A program made the position numbers and the translations under genes. A stretch of DNA of 64,000 nt from a bacterium (GTDB lineage: Bacteria > CLD3 > SB21), in NCBI GenBank assembly GCA_008933615.1, contig WBUR01000009.1, positions 1 to 64,000 on the forward strand, given 5' to 3'. Numbering within the stretch: position 1 is the first letter of the stretch; each line of letters begins with the position of its first letter. A model generated the notes under the pieces. It made no database searches and was not told the origin of the DNA. It was given only the letters and a program-made list of their open reading frames with translations. Positions 25,311 through 34,808 of this stretch are shown piece by piece.

Positions 25311-27326
25311 ATGAAACAAAACCTGGCGCAATTTAAACTCGTATCCGATTTTGTTCTGCAGGGCGATCAAAAAGCCGCTGTCGCGCAATTGATCGATGGA
25401 ATTCATCGCGGCGCTAAGTATCAAACTCTGCTCGGCGTTACAGGTTCGGGAAAGACCTATACGATGGCTAATGTGATCGAGCAGATCGGTAAACCAACCT
25501 TGCTGTTGTCACACAATAAAACGCTGGCAGCGCAGTTATACGGCGAACTTAAACAGTTTTTCCCTGAAAATGCAGTCGAATATTTTATCAGTTACTACGA
25601 TTATTATCAGCCCGAAGCTTATGTTCCATCCAGCGATACCTTCATCGAAAAAGACATGTCGATCAATGATGAGATCGAAAAATTGCGTTTGCGCGCTACG
25701 AGTTCTCTCCTCGAACGCCGGGATGTGATCATCGTGGCATCGGTCAGTTGTATCTACGGTATCGGCTCTCCTCAGGATTATAAGGATCTATATGTGTTTG
25801 TCGAAAAAGGCCAGCAGATCGAACGTAATACGATTCTCGAACGTCTCGTGGCTATGCAGTACAACCGCAACGATATGGATTTTAAACGAAGCACATTTCG
25901 CGTGCGCGGGGATGTGATCGATGTGTATCCGGCGTATGAAGATTATTTTGTTCGTATTGAAATGTTCGGCAATGAGATCGACCAGATTACCTATCTGGAG
26001 CCGGTTTCCAATAAGGTCATTCGTAAACCGCAGACGGCGGTTATTTTTCCGGCTACGCATTTTGTTACAACCGAGGCCAAAATGCATCAAGGCATACTGC
26101 GAATTCAAAAAGAACTGGAAGAGCGTTTGGCGCTATTCCGTTCGCAGGGAAAATTGCTCGAAGCGCAGCGCATCGAACAGCGAACAAAATACGACATAGA
26201 GATGATGCTGGAATTGGGTTATTGTTCCGGCATCGAAAATTACTCACGCCACATCGACGGACGCGGCGAAGGCGAGCGGCCGCATTGCCTAATGGATTAT
26301 TTCCCGAAGGATTTTCTGATGATCATCGACGAATCGCACGTAACGCTTCCGCAGGTTCGCGCCATGTATAACGGCGACCGCGCGCGTAAAACAACGCTGG
26401 TCGATTACGGATTTCGTCTCCCGTCGGCCCTGGATAATCGTCCGTTGAAATTCGAAGAATTCGAAAAAATGTTAAGTCAGGTTGTTTTTGTCAGCGCGAC
26501 GCCTTCGGCATTTGAACTCGAAAAAAGTGAAGGCGTTATTATCGAACAAATTATTCGCCCGACCGGCCTGCTCGACCCCATTATCGAAGTGCGTCCGGTC
26601 AAAAATCAAATTGACGATCTGATCCATGAGATCCGCGAATGCGCTGCGAAATCGGAACGTGTGCTCGTGACTACTTTAACCAAACGCATGGCGGAAGACC
26701 TGACGGAATATCTTTCAAATTTGAAGATTCGCGTCCGTTATATGCACTCGGAAATCGACTCGCTGGAGCGTGTAAATATTCTGCGCGATCTCCGTCTGCA
26801 TGCGTTTGATGTGCTCGTGGGGATCAATCTTCTTCGTGAGGGTTTGGATCTGCCCGAAGTATCGCTCGTAGCCATTATCGATGCCGACAAAGAAGGTTTC
26901 CTGCGAAGCGAAAGATCGCTCATGCAAACAGCCGGGCGCGCAGCAAGGCATGTTAACGGCAAAGTTATATTCTATGCGGACAAAATTACCGATTCGATGA
27001 AAGCGGTCATCGATGAAACGAACCGACGCCGTGAACTTCAGATCGGACATAATGTCGAACATAATATTACGCCGACGAGTATTTCAAAAACCCGGGAAGA
27101 GATCATGCGGGCAACATCCGTTGCCGACTATTTCCTTTATAATGAAGAGCAGGAGCAGAACAGATTGGCGGCAGAAAAATTGCCCGATTATGACGCTATG
27201 TTGTCAGGGGAGGACAAAAAAACTCTTATTCAGAAATTAAAAGCAGAAATGCTCGACGCGGTAAAAAAGTTGGAGTTCGAACGCGCAGCTAATTTGAGAG
27301 ATCAGATCGCAAGGATAGAATCTTAG
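25311..27326 (+). CDS. uvrB: Excinuclease ABC subunit B
   Basis: 671 aa, damage-verifying helicase of nucleotide excision repair, loaded by UvrA and recruiting UvrC. Walker [15 protein letters not shown], beta-hairpin region [25 protein letters not shown] (motif II), helicase motifs SATPSAFE and QTAGRAARH, and the C-terminal UVR coiled coil that binds UvrC ([23 protein letters not shown]). Start taken at the ATG 25311; a GTG 12 bp upstream is less likely. Weak SD. Confidence 0.97.
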   Translation: MKQNLAQFKLVSDFVLQGDQKAAVAQLIDGIHRGAKYQTLLGVTGSGKTYTMANVIEQIGKPTLLLSHNKTLAAQLYGELKQFFPENAVEYFISYYDYYQPEAYVPSSDTFIEKDMSINDEIEKLRLRATSSLLERRDVIIVASVSCIYGIGSPQDYKDLYVFVEKGQQIERNTILERLVAMQYNRNDMDFKRSTFRVRGDVIDVYPAYEDYFVRIEMFGNEIDQITYLEPVSNKVIRKPQTAVIFPATHFVTTEAKMHQGILRIQKELEERLALFRSQGKLLEAQRIEQRTKYDIEMMLELGYCSGIENYSRHIDGRGEGERPHCLMDYFPKDFLMIIDESHVTLPQVRAMYNGDRARKTTLVDYGFRLPSALDNRPLKFEEFEKMLSQVVFVSATPSAFELEKSEGVIIEQIIRPTGLLDPIIEVRPVKNQIDDLIHEIRECAAKSERVLVTTLTKRMAEDLTEYLSNLKIRVRYMHSEIDSLERVNILRDLRLHAFDVLVGINLLREGLDLPEVSLVAIIDADKEGFLRSERSLMQTAGRAARHVNGKVIFYADKITDSMKAVIDETNRRRELQIGHNVEHNITPTSISKTREEIMRATSVADYFLYNEEQEQNRLAAEKLPDYDAMLSGEDKKTLIQKLKAEMLDAVKKLEFERAANLRDQIARIES

Positions 27327-27387
27327 AGCTTTTGAAACCGCCATTTTTCTTGCGATTATATAATGTGTTGGCTATATTTTCAACCGT

Positions 27388-28197
27388 ATGACAATAATGA
27401 ATGTCCCGATAACTTTGTTCTTTCTCAGTTTTGTTTTGTTGTCCGGTTGCGGCGGATGCGGTAAAAACGAAAAGCTTGAAAAGGCGGCGCCATTATTCCA
27501 AAAAGGTTTGTCGCTAGAGCGCGACGGACAATATTCTTCCGCGGCGGAACAGTATCAACTAGCCATTGCAGCCTATCCGGAATATCGCGATGCCTTTTTT
27601 CAAATGGGAAATTTATACGAAAAAATGGGTTTAGCGGATAAAGCGCGCGATGAATATAGGAAGGTTATTGAACTGGATCCCGACTACCCGCAGGTTTATA
27701 ATAATCTCGGCAATGTCTCCGGGCAACTTGGCGAACTGGATGCCGCCATTACCGCCTACGAAAAGGCCGTTGAACTGGATAAATCATTGGCGAGCGCGCA
27801 TTATAATTTAGGCCAGGCGTACGTCTTGAAACGTGATTTTTCGAAAGCGGAAATGGAATTGAAATATGCCTATGAACTTGTTCCGCACGACTCGAAATAC
27901 GCTCTCGCTCTTGGAATGCTCTATGCCACGCAGCAGAAATTGAGCGATGCCATGGTCTATCTGCAACGATCCGTTACTATTGACAGCACCAATGCGCAGG
28001 CTTATTATCAACTGGCAATGGCTTATAAAAATAATAAACAATACGACGAGGCCGCTAAGTTTCTTGAAAAATATTTGACGTTGATAACTGATTTTCAGGA
28101 ACAAAACATCATACGCGGAAAAATTAGAGAAATTAATCTGCTCAAAGCGCGTGAGAAACTCGCTAATTCTCAAAAACGGGGCGTCATTATGCCGTAA
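27388..28197 (+). CDS. TPR lipoprotein
   Basis: 269 aa. The lipobox LLSGC at residues 17-21 predicts lipidation at Cys21, directly followed by a Gly/Cys-rich GGCGKNE. Six or so tetratricopeptide repeats cover 32-235, with consensus units such as DPDYPQVYNNLGNVSGQLGE. Envelope scaffold protein without enzyme motif. 61 bp behind uvrB; a TATAAT-like hexamer at 27359-27364 may be its own promoter. Confidence 0.85.
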   Translation: MTIMNVPITLFFLSFVLLSGCGGCGKNEKLEKAAPLFQKGLSLERDGQYSSAAEQYQLAIAAYPEYRDAFFQMGNLYEKMGLADKARDEYRKVIELDPDYPQVYNNLGNVSGQLGELDAAITAYEKAVELDKSLASAHYNLGQAYVLKRDFSKAEMELKYAYELVPHDSKYALALGMLYATQQKLSDAMVYLQRSVTIDSTNAQAYYQLAMAYKNNKQYDEAAKFLEKYLTLITDFQEQNIIRGKIREINLLKAREKLANSQKRGVIMP

Positions 28198-28261
28198 TAT
28201 TGATTATTTTTCATTTACTTGTTAACAAAAAAAGCATGTATAACTAATTTGATATGGATTC

Positions 28262-28846
28262 ATGAAACCTGCAACGCCTTCTTACGAAAACGCAACTGTA
28301 GAATCGGATCAAAGGATCATTGAACGCATCCGCCTGGGAGATGAAAAAGCGCTGGCCGAACTTTATCGAAACAACATCGTGATGGTTCGGAAATATGTCA
28401 TGGACAACAGCGGACGCGACGACGACGCGAAGGATATGCTTCAGGATGCTCTGGTCGTTCTTTGGGAAAATGTAATGCACGGCGACTTTGACCTGACTTC
28501 AAAGATCAGCACCTATATTTATTCCGTAGTTAGGAATAAATGGCTGCGCGAGATCAATAAGCGGAAGGTCGGCAAAATCACTTCACTCGACAATTATGAA
28601 GTGGTGGAGGAACGTATCGATGCCCTGCGAAATATAATCCATAAGGAGGAATACCGGGTTATCCTCAAATGCATAGATCAAATGGGCGCAACCTGTAAGA
28701 AAGTTCTGACGATGTTTTATCTTGAAGAAAAAGGAATGGAAGAGATTGCCCGCGTTTTACACTTCAACAATACCGACGTTGCAAAAGCAAAGAAATGGCA
28801 GTGTAAAAAAGAACTCGAAAAAATTGTAAAAAAGCAATTCAAATAA
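28262..28846 (+). CDS. ECF-type RNA polymerase sigma factor
   Basis: 194 aa. Sigma region 2 at about 20-90 (GDEKALAELYRNN, DAKDMLQDALVVLWENV, STYIYSVVRNKWLREINKRK) and region 4 at about 135-190 with EEKGMEEIARVLHFNNTDVAKAKKWQCKKEL as helix-turn-helix. No region 1.1 or 3. The protein encoded 43 bp downstream is the likely anti-sigma factor. The target promoters are unknown. Confidence 0.9.
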   Translation: MKPATPSYENATVESDQRIIERIRLGDEKALAELYRNNIVMVRKYVMDNSGRDDDAKDMLQDALVVLWENVMHGDFDLTSKISTYIYSVVRNKWLREINKRKVGKITSLDNYEVVEERIDALRNIIHKEEYRVILKCIDQMGATCKKVLTMFYLEEKGMEEIARVLHFNNTDVAKAKKWQCKKELEKIVKKQFK

Positions 28847-28889
28847 GAACCAATTACCCTAAATAAGAATTTATAACGAAAAGATTTTC

Positions 28890-29819
28890 ATGTTAACTGT
28901 AGAAGAAAGAAAATGGATTGAAGAAAATGATATCTTAGACCGATATGTTTTTGGCCGCCTCACGGAAGAGGAAGCTGCAAGATTCCAATTTCTGCTTGAT
29001 CGCGATCCGTCATTTCTGGAAGAAATGGAATTCAATACCGCGATCATTGCCGCCATTCGTCATAAAGGCCGTTTGGACTTGAAACAGCGACTGCAGGAGG
29101 CTTTGAAAGAAGAAAGCGGCATGGAACTCCATGTATCCCAACATACCCCTGAATCACGACGAACTTTGCCTCTCTTAGTGAAGATCGCGGCTGCTCTTAT
29201 TGCGCTGGTAGGCGGCTCCGTGATTACTTATCAACTTTTTTTCAATAAACCGGTCGAAGTTCCAATGGCTGAAAAAGAAATAAATGTTAAACGTGCGCCG
29301 GAGAAGATCGAAACACCGAAAGATGAACTGAAAGAACAAATCGCGCCGGACAAATCAAAAAAAGTAGCCGCCAAGAAAAGCACTTCCAAACAAAAGAGTG
29401 AAGAAAAACCGATGATCGCCGCAACTCCGCCGGAAAATCTGATGCAGAAACATAATCAAAAGTTTCGTGTGGAATCTTACATGATGCCGAAACCGAACGA
29501 GGTCAAAGCAACTTTGGTGAATACGGATCTAAAAACAGAACAGGAAACCATTATCTTGTTCAAGAATCCAACCGATCTCGTAGCTGTCAATATCAAGGAA
29601 GCTCATTCGGAAGAGAATGGCAAATTACTATGGTTCTTTGTTCTTTACGATAATCAGATTTTGAACGTGTATGTGGACAATTCCAAGTATCTGGCCTTAT
29701 TCAAGAACGCTAAGCTGACCGCATCCGCTTCATCCCTTCAAATCGAAACAAAAGATGCGTCGTATCTCGTTGATCTTAAATCGGCTGACAAATTTAGAAA
29801 AGCAGTTATCAAACCTTAA
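28890..29819 (+). CDS. Putative anti-sigma factor, single-pass membrane protein
   Basis: 309 aa. The N-terminal about 85 residues resemble the cytosolic anti-sigma domain (ILDRYVFGRLTEEEAARFQFLLDRDPSFLEEMEFN, an asymmetric zinc-less variant). One transmembrane helix lies at about 95-113 (LLVKIAAALIALVGGSVITYQLFF). A Lys/Pro-rich linker (120-160) leads to a C-terminal periplasmic domain without known fold. Directly behind an ECF sigma gene; its stop overlaps the next gene's start (TAATG). Function inferred from context and the N-terminal pattern. Confidence 0.75.
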   Translation: MLTVEERKWIEENDILDRYVFGRLTEEEAARFQFLLDRDPSFLEEMEFNTAIIAAIRHKGRLDLKQRLQEALKEESGMELHVSQHTPESRRTLPLLVKIAAALIALVGGSVITYQLFFNKPVEVPMAEKEINVKRAPEKIETPKDELKEQIAPDKSKKVAAKKSTSKQKSEEKPMIAATPPENLMQKHNQKFRVESYMMPKPNEVKATLVNTDLKTEQETIILFKNPTDLVAVNIKEAHSEENGKLLWFFVLYDNQILNVYVDNSKYLALFKNAKLTASASSLQIETKDASYLVDLKSADKFRKAVIKP

Positions 29820-30430
29820 TGAAAAACATAAAGAAGCCGGGAGGAATCATACTTCTCGGCGGCAAGTCAAAAAGAATGGGAACAGACAAGTATCTGCTCC
29901 CATTTTTTAATTTAACTTTGGTCGAAAGACTCATCGCGGAACTTGAGAAAGCAGTACAAGAAGTAATTCTCATTACCAATGAACCGGAGAAATTAAACTT
30001 TCTGCCTCATAAAAAGTATCCAGATCACTATACAATTCCATGCGCTTTAACCGGTTTGCATGCGGGACTAAAGAATTCAAAATGTGAATTAAATTTCGTT
30101 TTGGCATGCGATCTCCCTTTATTTGACTCGAGAATGATTCCTTACTTAACCGAGCAATTGAGCAATGCGACCGTTGCCGTCCCAAAAACGTCAAAGGGAT
30201 TTGAAGCGCTTTGCGCCGTGTATTCCAAAAAGAATCTGGCGGAAATTGAAAAGATGTTTTACGAAAAAAACTACGCTATTCATGATTTATTTGACAGGAT
30301 TCCCACGGCAGTAGTTGCGGCTGATAAAATCGAAGCGCTTACACACCGGCATGTGTTTTTCAACATGAATACGCCTGCAGAATATGAAGAGGCTCAAAAA
30401 ATATATGGAACCTTAAAGAAAAAGAGCTGA
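29819..30430 (+). CDS. mobA: Molybdenum cofactor guanylyltransferase
   Basis: 203 aa Rossmann-like nucleotidyltransferase. GIILLGGKSKRMGTDKYLLPF (9-29) is the MobA-type GTP loop with the RMGxDK signature; VLACDLPLFD holds the Mg-binding Asp. It attaches GMP to molybdopterin to give bis-MGD cofactors. Start overlaps the anti-sigma stop, so translation is coupled. No Mo-enzyme or other cofactor gene is in the window. Confidence 0.9.
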   Translation: MKNIKKPGGIILLGGKSKRMGTDKYLLPFFNLTLVERLIAELEKAVQEVILITNEPEKLNFLPHKKYPDHYTIPCALTGLHAGLKNSKCELNFVLACDLPLFDSRMIPYLTEQLSNATVAVPKTSKGFEALCAVYSKKNLAEIEKMFYEKNYAIHDLFDRIPTAVVAADKIEALTHRHVFFNMNTPAEYEEAQKIYGTLKKKS

Positions 30431-30476
30431 CCCTTTCAGAGTATCAACTCTTTCTGATTTCAAATAGATACAATTA

Positions 30477-31337
30477 CTACCGTATTTTGAATCCTACGCC
30501 TACATTAGCCGCCTTGTATTTTCCCAAATCAATATCCGCATTTAGATACATCAGGAGAAGGTTAATAGAAACGCCTCCATAGATTCTGGATTTATTTACG
30601 CCGTCGGCGCTGAATTTAACTTGTGCGCCGCCGTTCTGATCATATTTGATATCCATAGACGATGATTCGACAGCAAAGCCCCCGTAAAAATTGAATAAAA
30701 GCAAACTTTTGCTTGCGATGAGATGATATGAAGATGCGTTTGCGGAGAGATAACTGCCCACATCAACGCTCTGATAAGTAAAACCGGCTGCAATATCGAG
30801 AGGCAAAGGCACCGGAATCCATTGATTCAGATTATGTTTAACTCCAAATCCCAACATGCTCACTTTACCCATATCGCCTGCCTTAACCTTAGGCATAAAC
30901 CTGACGATAACATCGGTCTTAAATGGAACTCCAACGACAAGCTGCGGCGCCACAAATGGAATAGAATTTATCCCCACTCCTGGAGGTATTACCGTTCCTC
31001 CGTAATTCGCTCCACGATCCTTATCACCAATGACCGTGGGCGCTGGCACCGGAGTGTACCCGGGAACAACCGGGGTATATTCTTTATCCTTGTTTGGCGC
31101 CATTGCAACCATTGCAACCACTCCAAATTCAAAACCCAAAACACTGTGTGTCTTGGCGGAATGAAAAAAACCGCTACTCATGTTCATTCCCACGCCGTTC
31201 ACCAATGGCTGAATATACATTTTTCCATTGGTCTCATCCAATTCCTTAAGATTATCCAGTACTTTGCCTTGCGCATTTACGCTTGCAGTAAGAAATGCCA
31301 GCATCGTGACGAACTTCATCATTTTGAAAATGCTCAT
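30477..31337 (-). CDS. Exported outer-membrane-type barrel protein (DUF6588-like)
   Basis: 286 aa with a signal peptide ending SVNAQG. The mature protein has YIQPLVNGVGMNMSSGFFHSAKT, then alternating hydrophobic strands and a final strand ANVGVGFKIR ending in Arg, as in outer-membrane barrels. The fold resembles the DUF6588 family; that family name is from memory and needs a profile search. AAGGAG lies before the ATG. It faces mobA tail to tail. Confidence 0.65.
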   Translation of the reverse strand: MSIFKMMKFVTMLAFLTASVNAQGKVLDNLKELDETNGKMYIQPLVNGVGMNMSSGFFHSAKTHSVLGFEFGVVAMVAMAPNKDKEYTPVVPGYTPVPAPTVIGDKDRGANYGGTVIPPGVGINSIPFVAPQLVVGVPFKTDVIVRFMPKVKAGDMGKVSMLGFGVKHNLNQWIPVPLPLDIAAGFTYQSVDVGSYLSANASSYHLIASKSLLLFNFYGGFAVESSSMDIKYDQNGGAQVKFSADGVNKSRIYGGVSINLLLMYLNADIDLGKYKAANVGVGFKIR

Positions 31338-31490
31338 GTTCCTTCTCTCCTTAAATTTATTAGACTAGTGAAACCTGTATAAATATAATCAATAGGTGTG
31401 CTGTTTGCAATCTTCTAATCACGCTTTAGTTTAAGGTTTAATGTTAAATGTGTAATAATCGAACGCTAAAGACGAATTGAGAATACGGCA

Positions 31491-33287
31491 TCATTGGTCC
31501 AATGTCTCCATTTCTTCTTCAAGTAATTGACGCTGATACATATCGGCATATACCCCGCCAAGTGACACCAGTTCCTCATGCGTGCCTTGTTCGATAATTT
31601 CCCCATCGGATAACGTGATGATCATATCGGCATATTTTACCGTTTGTATACGGTGACTCACGATCAGACAAGTGCGATTTTGCATCAGTTGTCGGAGATG
31701 GGATAAAATTTCGTCTTCGGTTCGCGTGTCCACACTCGACAGCGAATCATCGAGAATCAGTATTTTGGGATCGCACATTACGGCACGCGCAATAGCCAAT
31801 CGCTGCTTCTGTCCGCCGGAGAGCGTTATGCCGCGCTCCCCGATGATCGTTTCGTATTTTTCGGGAAACTCCTCGATATTTGACCGTAACTGAGCAACCT
31901 CGGTCGCATGTTCAACCTGATTCATAACGGATTCATCGACGCCAAAAATCACATTATTCAGTATACTGTCTGAAAAAAGAAAATTGTCCTGTGGAACCAT
32001 GCCGATATGACCGCGTAAGGTGGCGAGGGGAATCCGGTGTATTTCAATGCCATCGATAAATAGAGAATCTTTTGGAACTTCGAAGAGCCGCGGTATAAGG
32101 TTAACCAATGTGCTTTTTCCCGAACCCGTTTGGCCGACGACACCGACTATCGTTCCAGGCTCAATACTTAGATTGATATTTTTCAAAACCGTTCGTTGAT
32201 CTTGATATGAAAAATTCATATTCCTGAATTCTATCTTACCTCTGAGTTTGGTCACGTGACTGACACCGGAATCGTCTTTGATTTTTGGCTGCGTTTCCAA
32301 AATCGCATTCATCCGAATCATCGAAGCGGACCCGCGTTGAAAAATACTCAACACCCAGCCCAGCGCAATGATCGGCCAGATCAACATCGCAAGATAAAAA
32401 TTGAATGCAGCAAAGTGCCCGATAGTTATCTCCTGCAGCGCAATGAGCCTTCCACCAAACCACAGCAGCGTGGCTACGCTGAGCCCGATGGTCAGTATGA
32501 CGCTTGACATCATGATCCCTCGCACCCTCACCATGTCCATATTCAACATTACGTATTCTTCACTCAACGAGCGAAACCGGCTGATCTCAAACATTTCCCT
32601 GACGTAAGATTTTATCACGCGAATACCGGAGAAGTTTTCCTGCGCCAACGAGCTGATATCGGATAATTTTTCCTGAACTTTCTGCGAACGAACGTGAATA
32701 AGTTTTGACAACCGGTTAATCGCAAAGGAAAGAACCAATAAAGGAATAAATACCGCTAACGTAAGCTTTGGGCTGATTTGAATCATAAGTGGAACGACAA
32801 AAACAAAAGATACGATCGTATTTGCCGTGTACATGATGCCGGGTCCGAGCACGTCGCGCACGTTGCTCAAATCGCTGATCATACGGTTCATCAAATCGCC
32901 GGTTTGAGTATTTTGGAAAAACTGAACATGAAGCTTCTGCAAATGTTTGAAAAAATCCCCGCGCAGATCGTATTCGATTTTCCGTGATGCAACGATAAGC
33001 GTTTGACGCATAGCGTATAAAAACACCGCATGCATCAATTCCATGATCACAAATAAGAAAATGTATAAAAAAAGAATTCGAACTCCCCAGTGATCAGATA
33101 AAAAAACGGCCAATTGGGCATAGACCGTTTTTTCTGCGCCCGGGATAGGCGGACGAAGCGCGTCAATAGCCTCATTCATGAAGGGCACGCTATGGGATTG
33201 GAAAAAATTCTTGAAAACGACAAAAATGAAGCCGAGAATGAAATAATATTTGTACTTTATAAAATAGGGCTTAAGCCGATTAAACAT
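31491..33287 (-). CDS. ABC exporter half-transporter (MdlA/YheI-like)
   Basis: 598 aa: six-helix exporter domain (about 1-320) fused to an ATPase (about 340-580). Walker A GVVGQTGSGKSTLVNL, signature LSGGQKQRLAIARA, Walker B ILILDDSLSSVD. The residue after Walker B is Asp instead of the catalytic Glu, as in the degenerate site of heterodimeric exporters (MdlA, YheI, TM287 type). Such halves usually sit next to their partner, but none is in the window. It starts 9 bp behind nadD, with GAGGAC as SD. Substrate unknown. Confidence 0.9.
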   Translation of the reverse strand: MFNRLKPYFIKYKYYFILGFIFVVFKNFFQSHSVPFMNEAIDALRPPIPGAEKTVYAQLAVFLSDHWGVRILFLYIFLFVIMELMHAVFLYAMRQTLIVASRKIEYDLRGDFFKHLQKLHVQFFQNTQTGDLMNRMISDLSNVRDVLGPGIMYTANTIVSFVFVVPLMIQISPKLTLAVFIPLLVLSFAINRLSKLIHVRSQKVQEKLSDISSLAQENFSGIRVIKSYVREMFEISRFRSLSEEYVMLNMDMVRVRGIMMSSVILTIGLSVATLLWFGGRLIALQEITIGHFAAFNFYLAMLIWPIIALGWVLSIFQRGSASMIRMNAILETQPKIKDDSGVSHVTKLRGKIEFRNMNFSYQDQRTVLKNINLSIEPGTIVGVVGQTGSGKSTLVNLIPRLFEVPKDSLFIDGIEIHRIPLATLRGHIGMVPQDNFLFSDSILNNVIFGVDESVMNQVEHATEVAQLRSNIEEFPEKYETIIGERGITLSGGQKQRLAIARAVMCDPKILILDDSLSSVDTRTEDEILSHLRQLMQNRTCLIVSHRIQTVKYADMIITLSDGEIIEQGTHEELVSLGGVYADMYQRQLLEEEMETLDQ

Positions 33288-33296
33288 TCCGTGTCC

Positions 33297-33884
33297 TCAG
33301 TTCAATAAATATAATCTGTTTTCCGTAATGTATTGCTCAACTTTTTCCGGAACCATGCCGCCAATAAATTCGCCATGTGCTACGCGTGACCGGATATCGG
33401 ATGAAGAGATTGAAACCAACGGCACTTCCAAAAAAACCGACCTGTCCAGAAATCGTGTTTCTGTCCGAGAAGCATCGGTATAGGATCGCGGGAACACAAT
33501 GAATTGCGTCATCCCGAGCAGTCTGTCAGGATCTTTCCACGTCTGCAATGCTGCTAGCGAATCGGATCCGATGATGAGGTATATTTCCGAATCGGCGTAT
33601 TTTTTTTTTAACTCATCCAAAGTCTTAACCGTGTAGGAAATGCCGCCCAACTTATGCTCAATATCATTGGATATAAAATGCGGATGGCCGGAAATAGCAA
33701 GATTCAGCATATTCCAACGGTGTTCGAATGAAATAATATTTTGATGAGGCTTATGCGGTGGATTTGCGGAGGGAATAAAAATAACCTGATCTATATCCGT
33801 TTTCTCCAAAACCGTTTCGGCAATGAAAAGATGCCCGTGATGAATCGGATTAAATGTTCCACCGAAAATGCCAAGTTTTGTCAT
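33297..33884 (-). CDS. nadD: Nicotinate-nucleotide adenylyltransferase
   Basis: 195 aa from the ATG at 33884. It transfers AMP to nicotinate mononucleotide in NAD synthesis. GIFGGTFNPIHHGHLFIAE contains the nucleotidyltransferase HxGH, and SISSSDIRSRVAHGE the second ATP-binding motif. LIIGSDSLAALQTWKD is typical. It follows a bamD-like gene by 31 bp and precedes the exporter gene. Confidence 0.95.
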   Translation of the reverse strand: MTKLGIFGGTFNPIHHGHLFIAETVLEKTDIDQVIFIPSANPPHKPHQNIISFEHRWNMLNLAISGHPHFISNDIEHKLGGISYTVKTLDELKKKYADSEIYLIIGSDSLAALQTWKDPDRLLGMTQFIVFPRSYTDASRTETRFLDRSVFLEVPLVSISSSDIRSRVAHGEFIGGMVPEKVEQYITENRLYLLN

Positions 33885-33915
33885 GTCATCCCATTCATCA
33901 TATGTTCTCAAAGGA

Positions 33916-34707
33916 CTACGTTTTTTTCTTATTTTTTTCTTTTTCTTCTTTCTCTTTTATCTTATTCAACAAATTTCCGGCCTCCGTTACCAACTTTTTT
34001 TCCTGAGGATAATCGCTGATAAATTTGTTTAATATCAATGTCGCTTTTTGAAATTCGCCGATCTTAAAATTGCAATATCCTTTCCAGAATCTGGCCTGGC
34101 CGGCAAACGGTGAGTCATAATAGTCAATGATAACCTGATCGTAATACACGATAGCGGCTTCAAATTCACTGATTTTCCGGTAAATATTAGCGCTCTCAAA
34201 ATGTTTTTTCGCCAGTTTCAGCTTGATCGTCGTATAGATCGAGTCGACCTCAGATTTCTTTTCACTCTTAGGATACAAATCCACAAAGTTTTGAACGGCC
34301 TCAACGGCTTCATAAGTAAATTTCTGGTCCAGAGCATACCCAGGAGACAATTCATTATAACAGATCACCAAATGATACATGGCGCGTTCAACAAATTCGC
34401 TGCGGGAGAAACTGGATACTAAACGGTCGTATTCGGAACTGGCAGATACATAATCCTTCTGGCGAAAGTAACATTCGGCCAAATAATATTGCGCATCATC
34501 GGCAATATCGGATCCGCTGAACTTATAAGTAATGAGTGAAAATTCATCCGCTGCTTTAACATAACTCTTCTTGTTAAAAAACTTCATCGCATACTCAAAA
34601 TGCTCGCGCGACGTCATGTACTGCGTCACGTTTTTCTTACTGCAGGACATAAAAAGCAAACTGCATATGATTGTCAAAATAAACGAGAAAACTATTTTCC
34701 GGTACAT
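33916..34707 (-). CDS. bamD: BamD/YfiO-type outer membrane assembly lipoprotein
   Basis: 263 aa from the ATG at 34707, which has AAAGGA upstream. Signal peptide with lipobox LFMSC. TPR units span AMKFFNKKSYVKAADEFSLITYKFSGSDIADDAQYYLAECYFRQKDY and similar. This is the YfiO/BamD pattern, an accessory of the BAM complex inserting outer-membrane barrels. The C-terminal 25 residues are an extremely Lys/Glu-rich tail (KEKEEKEKNKKKT). The stop lies 31 bp before nadD. Confidence 0.85.
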   Translation of the reverse strand: MYRKIVFSFILTIICSLLFMSCSKKNVTQYMTSREHFEYAMKFFNKKSYVKAADEFSLITYKFSGSDIADDAQYYLAECYFRQKDYVSASSEYDRLVSSFSRSEFVERAMYHLVICYNELSPGYALDQKFTYEAVEAVQNFVDLYPKSEKKSEVDSIYTTIKLKLAKKHFESANIYRKISEFEAAIVYYDQVIIDYYDSPFAGQARFWKGYCNFKIGEFQKATLILNKFISDYPQEKKLVTEAGNLLNKIKEKEEKEKNKKKT

Positions 34708-34808
34708 AGGTTCCTTTATTTTTAAATTACTTTTTACCATAACTTTCACATCAAGCCGTAACTGCATCGTTGCAGGCCAGGACTGCTACTGTTGTATGAG
34801 CGAGTATA

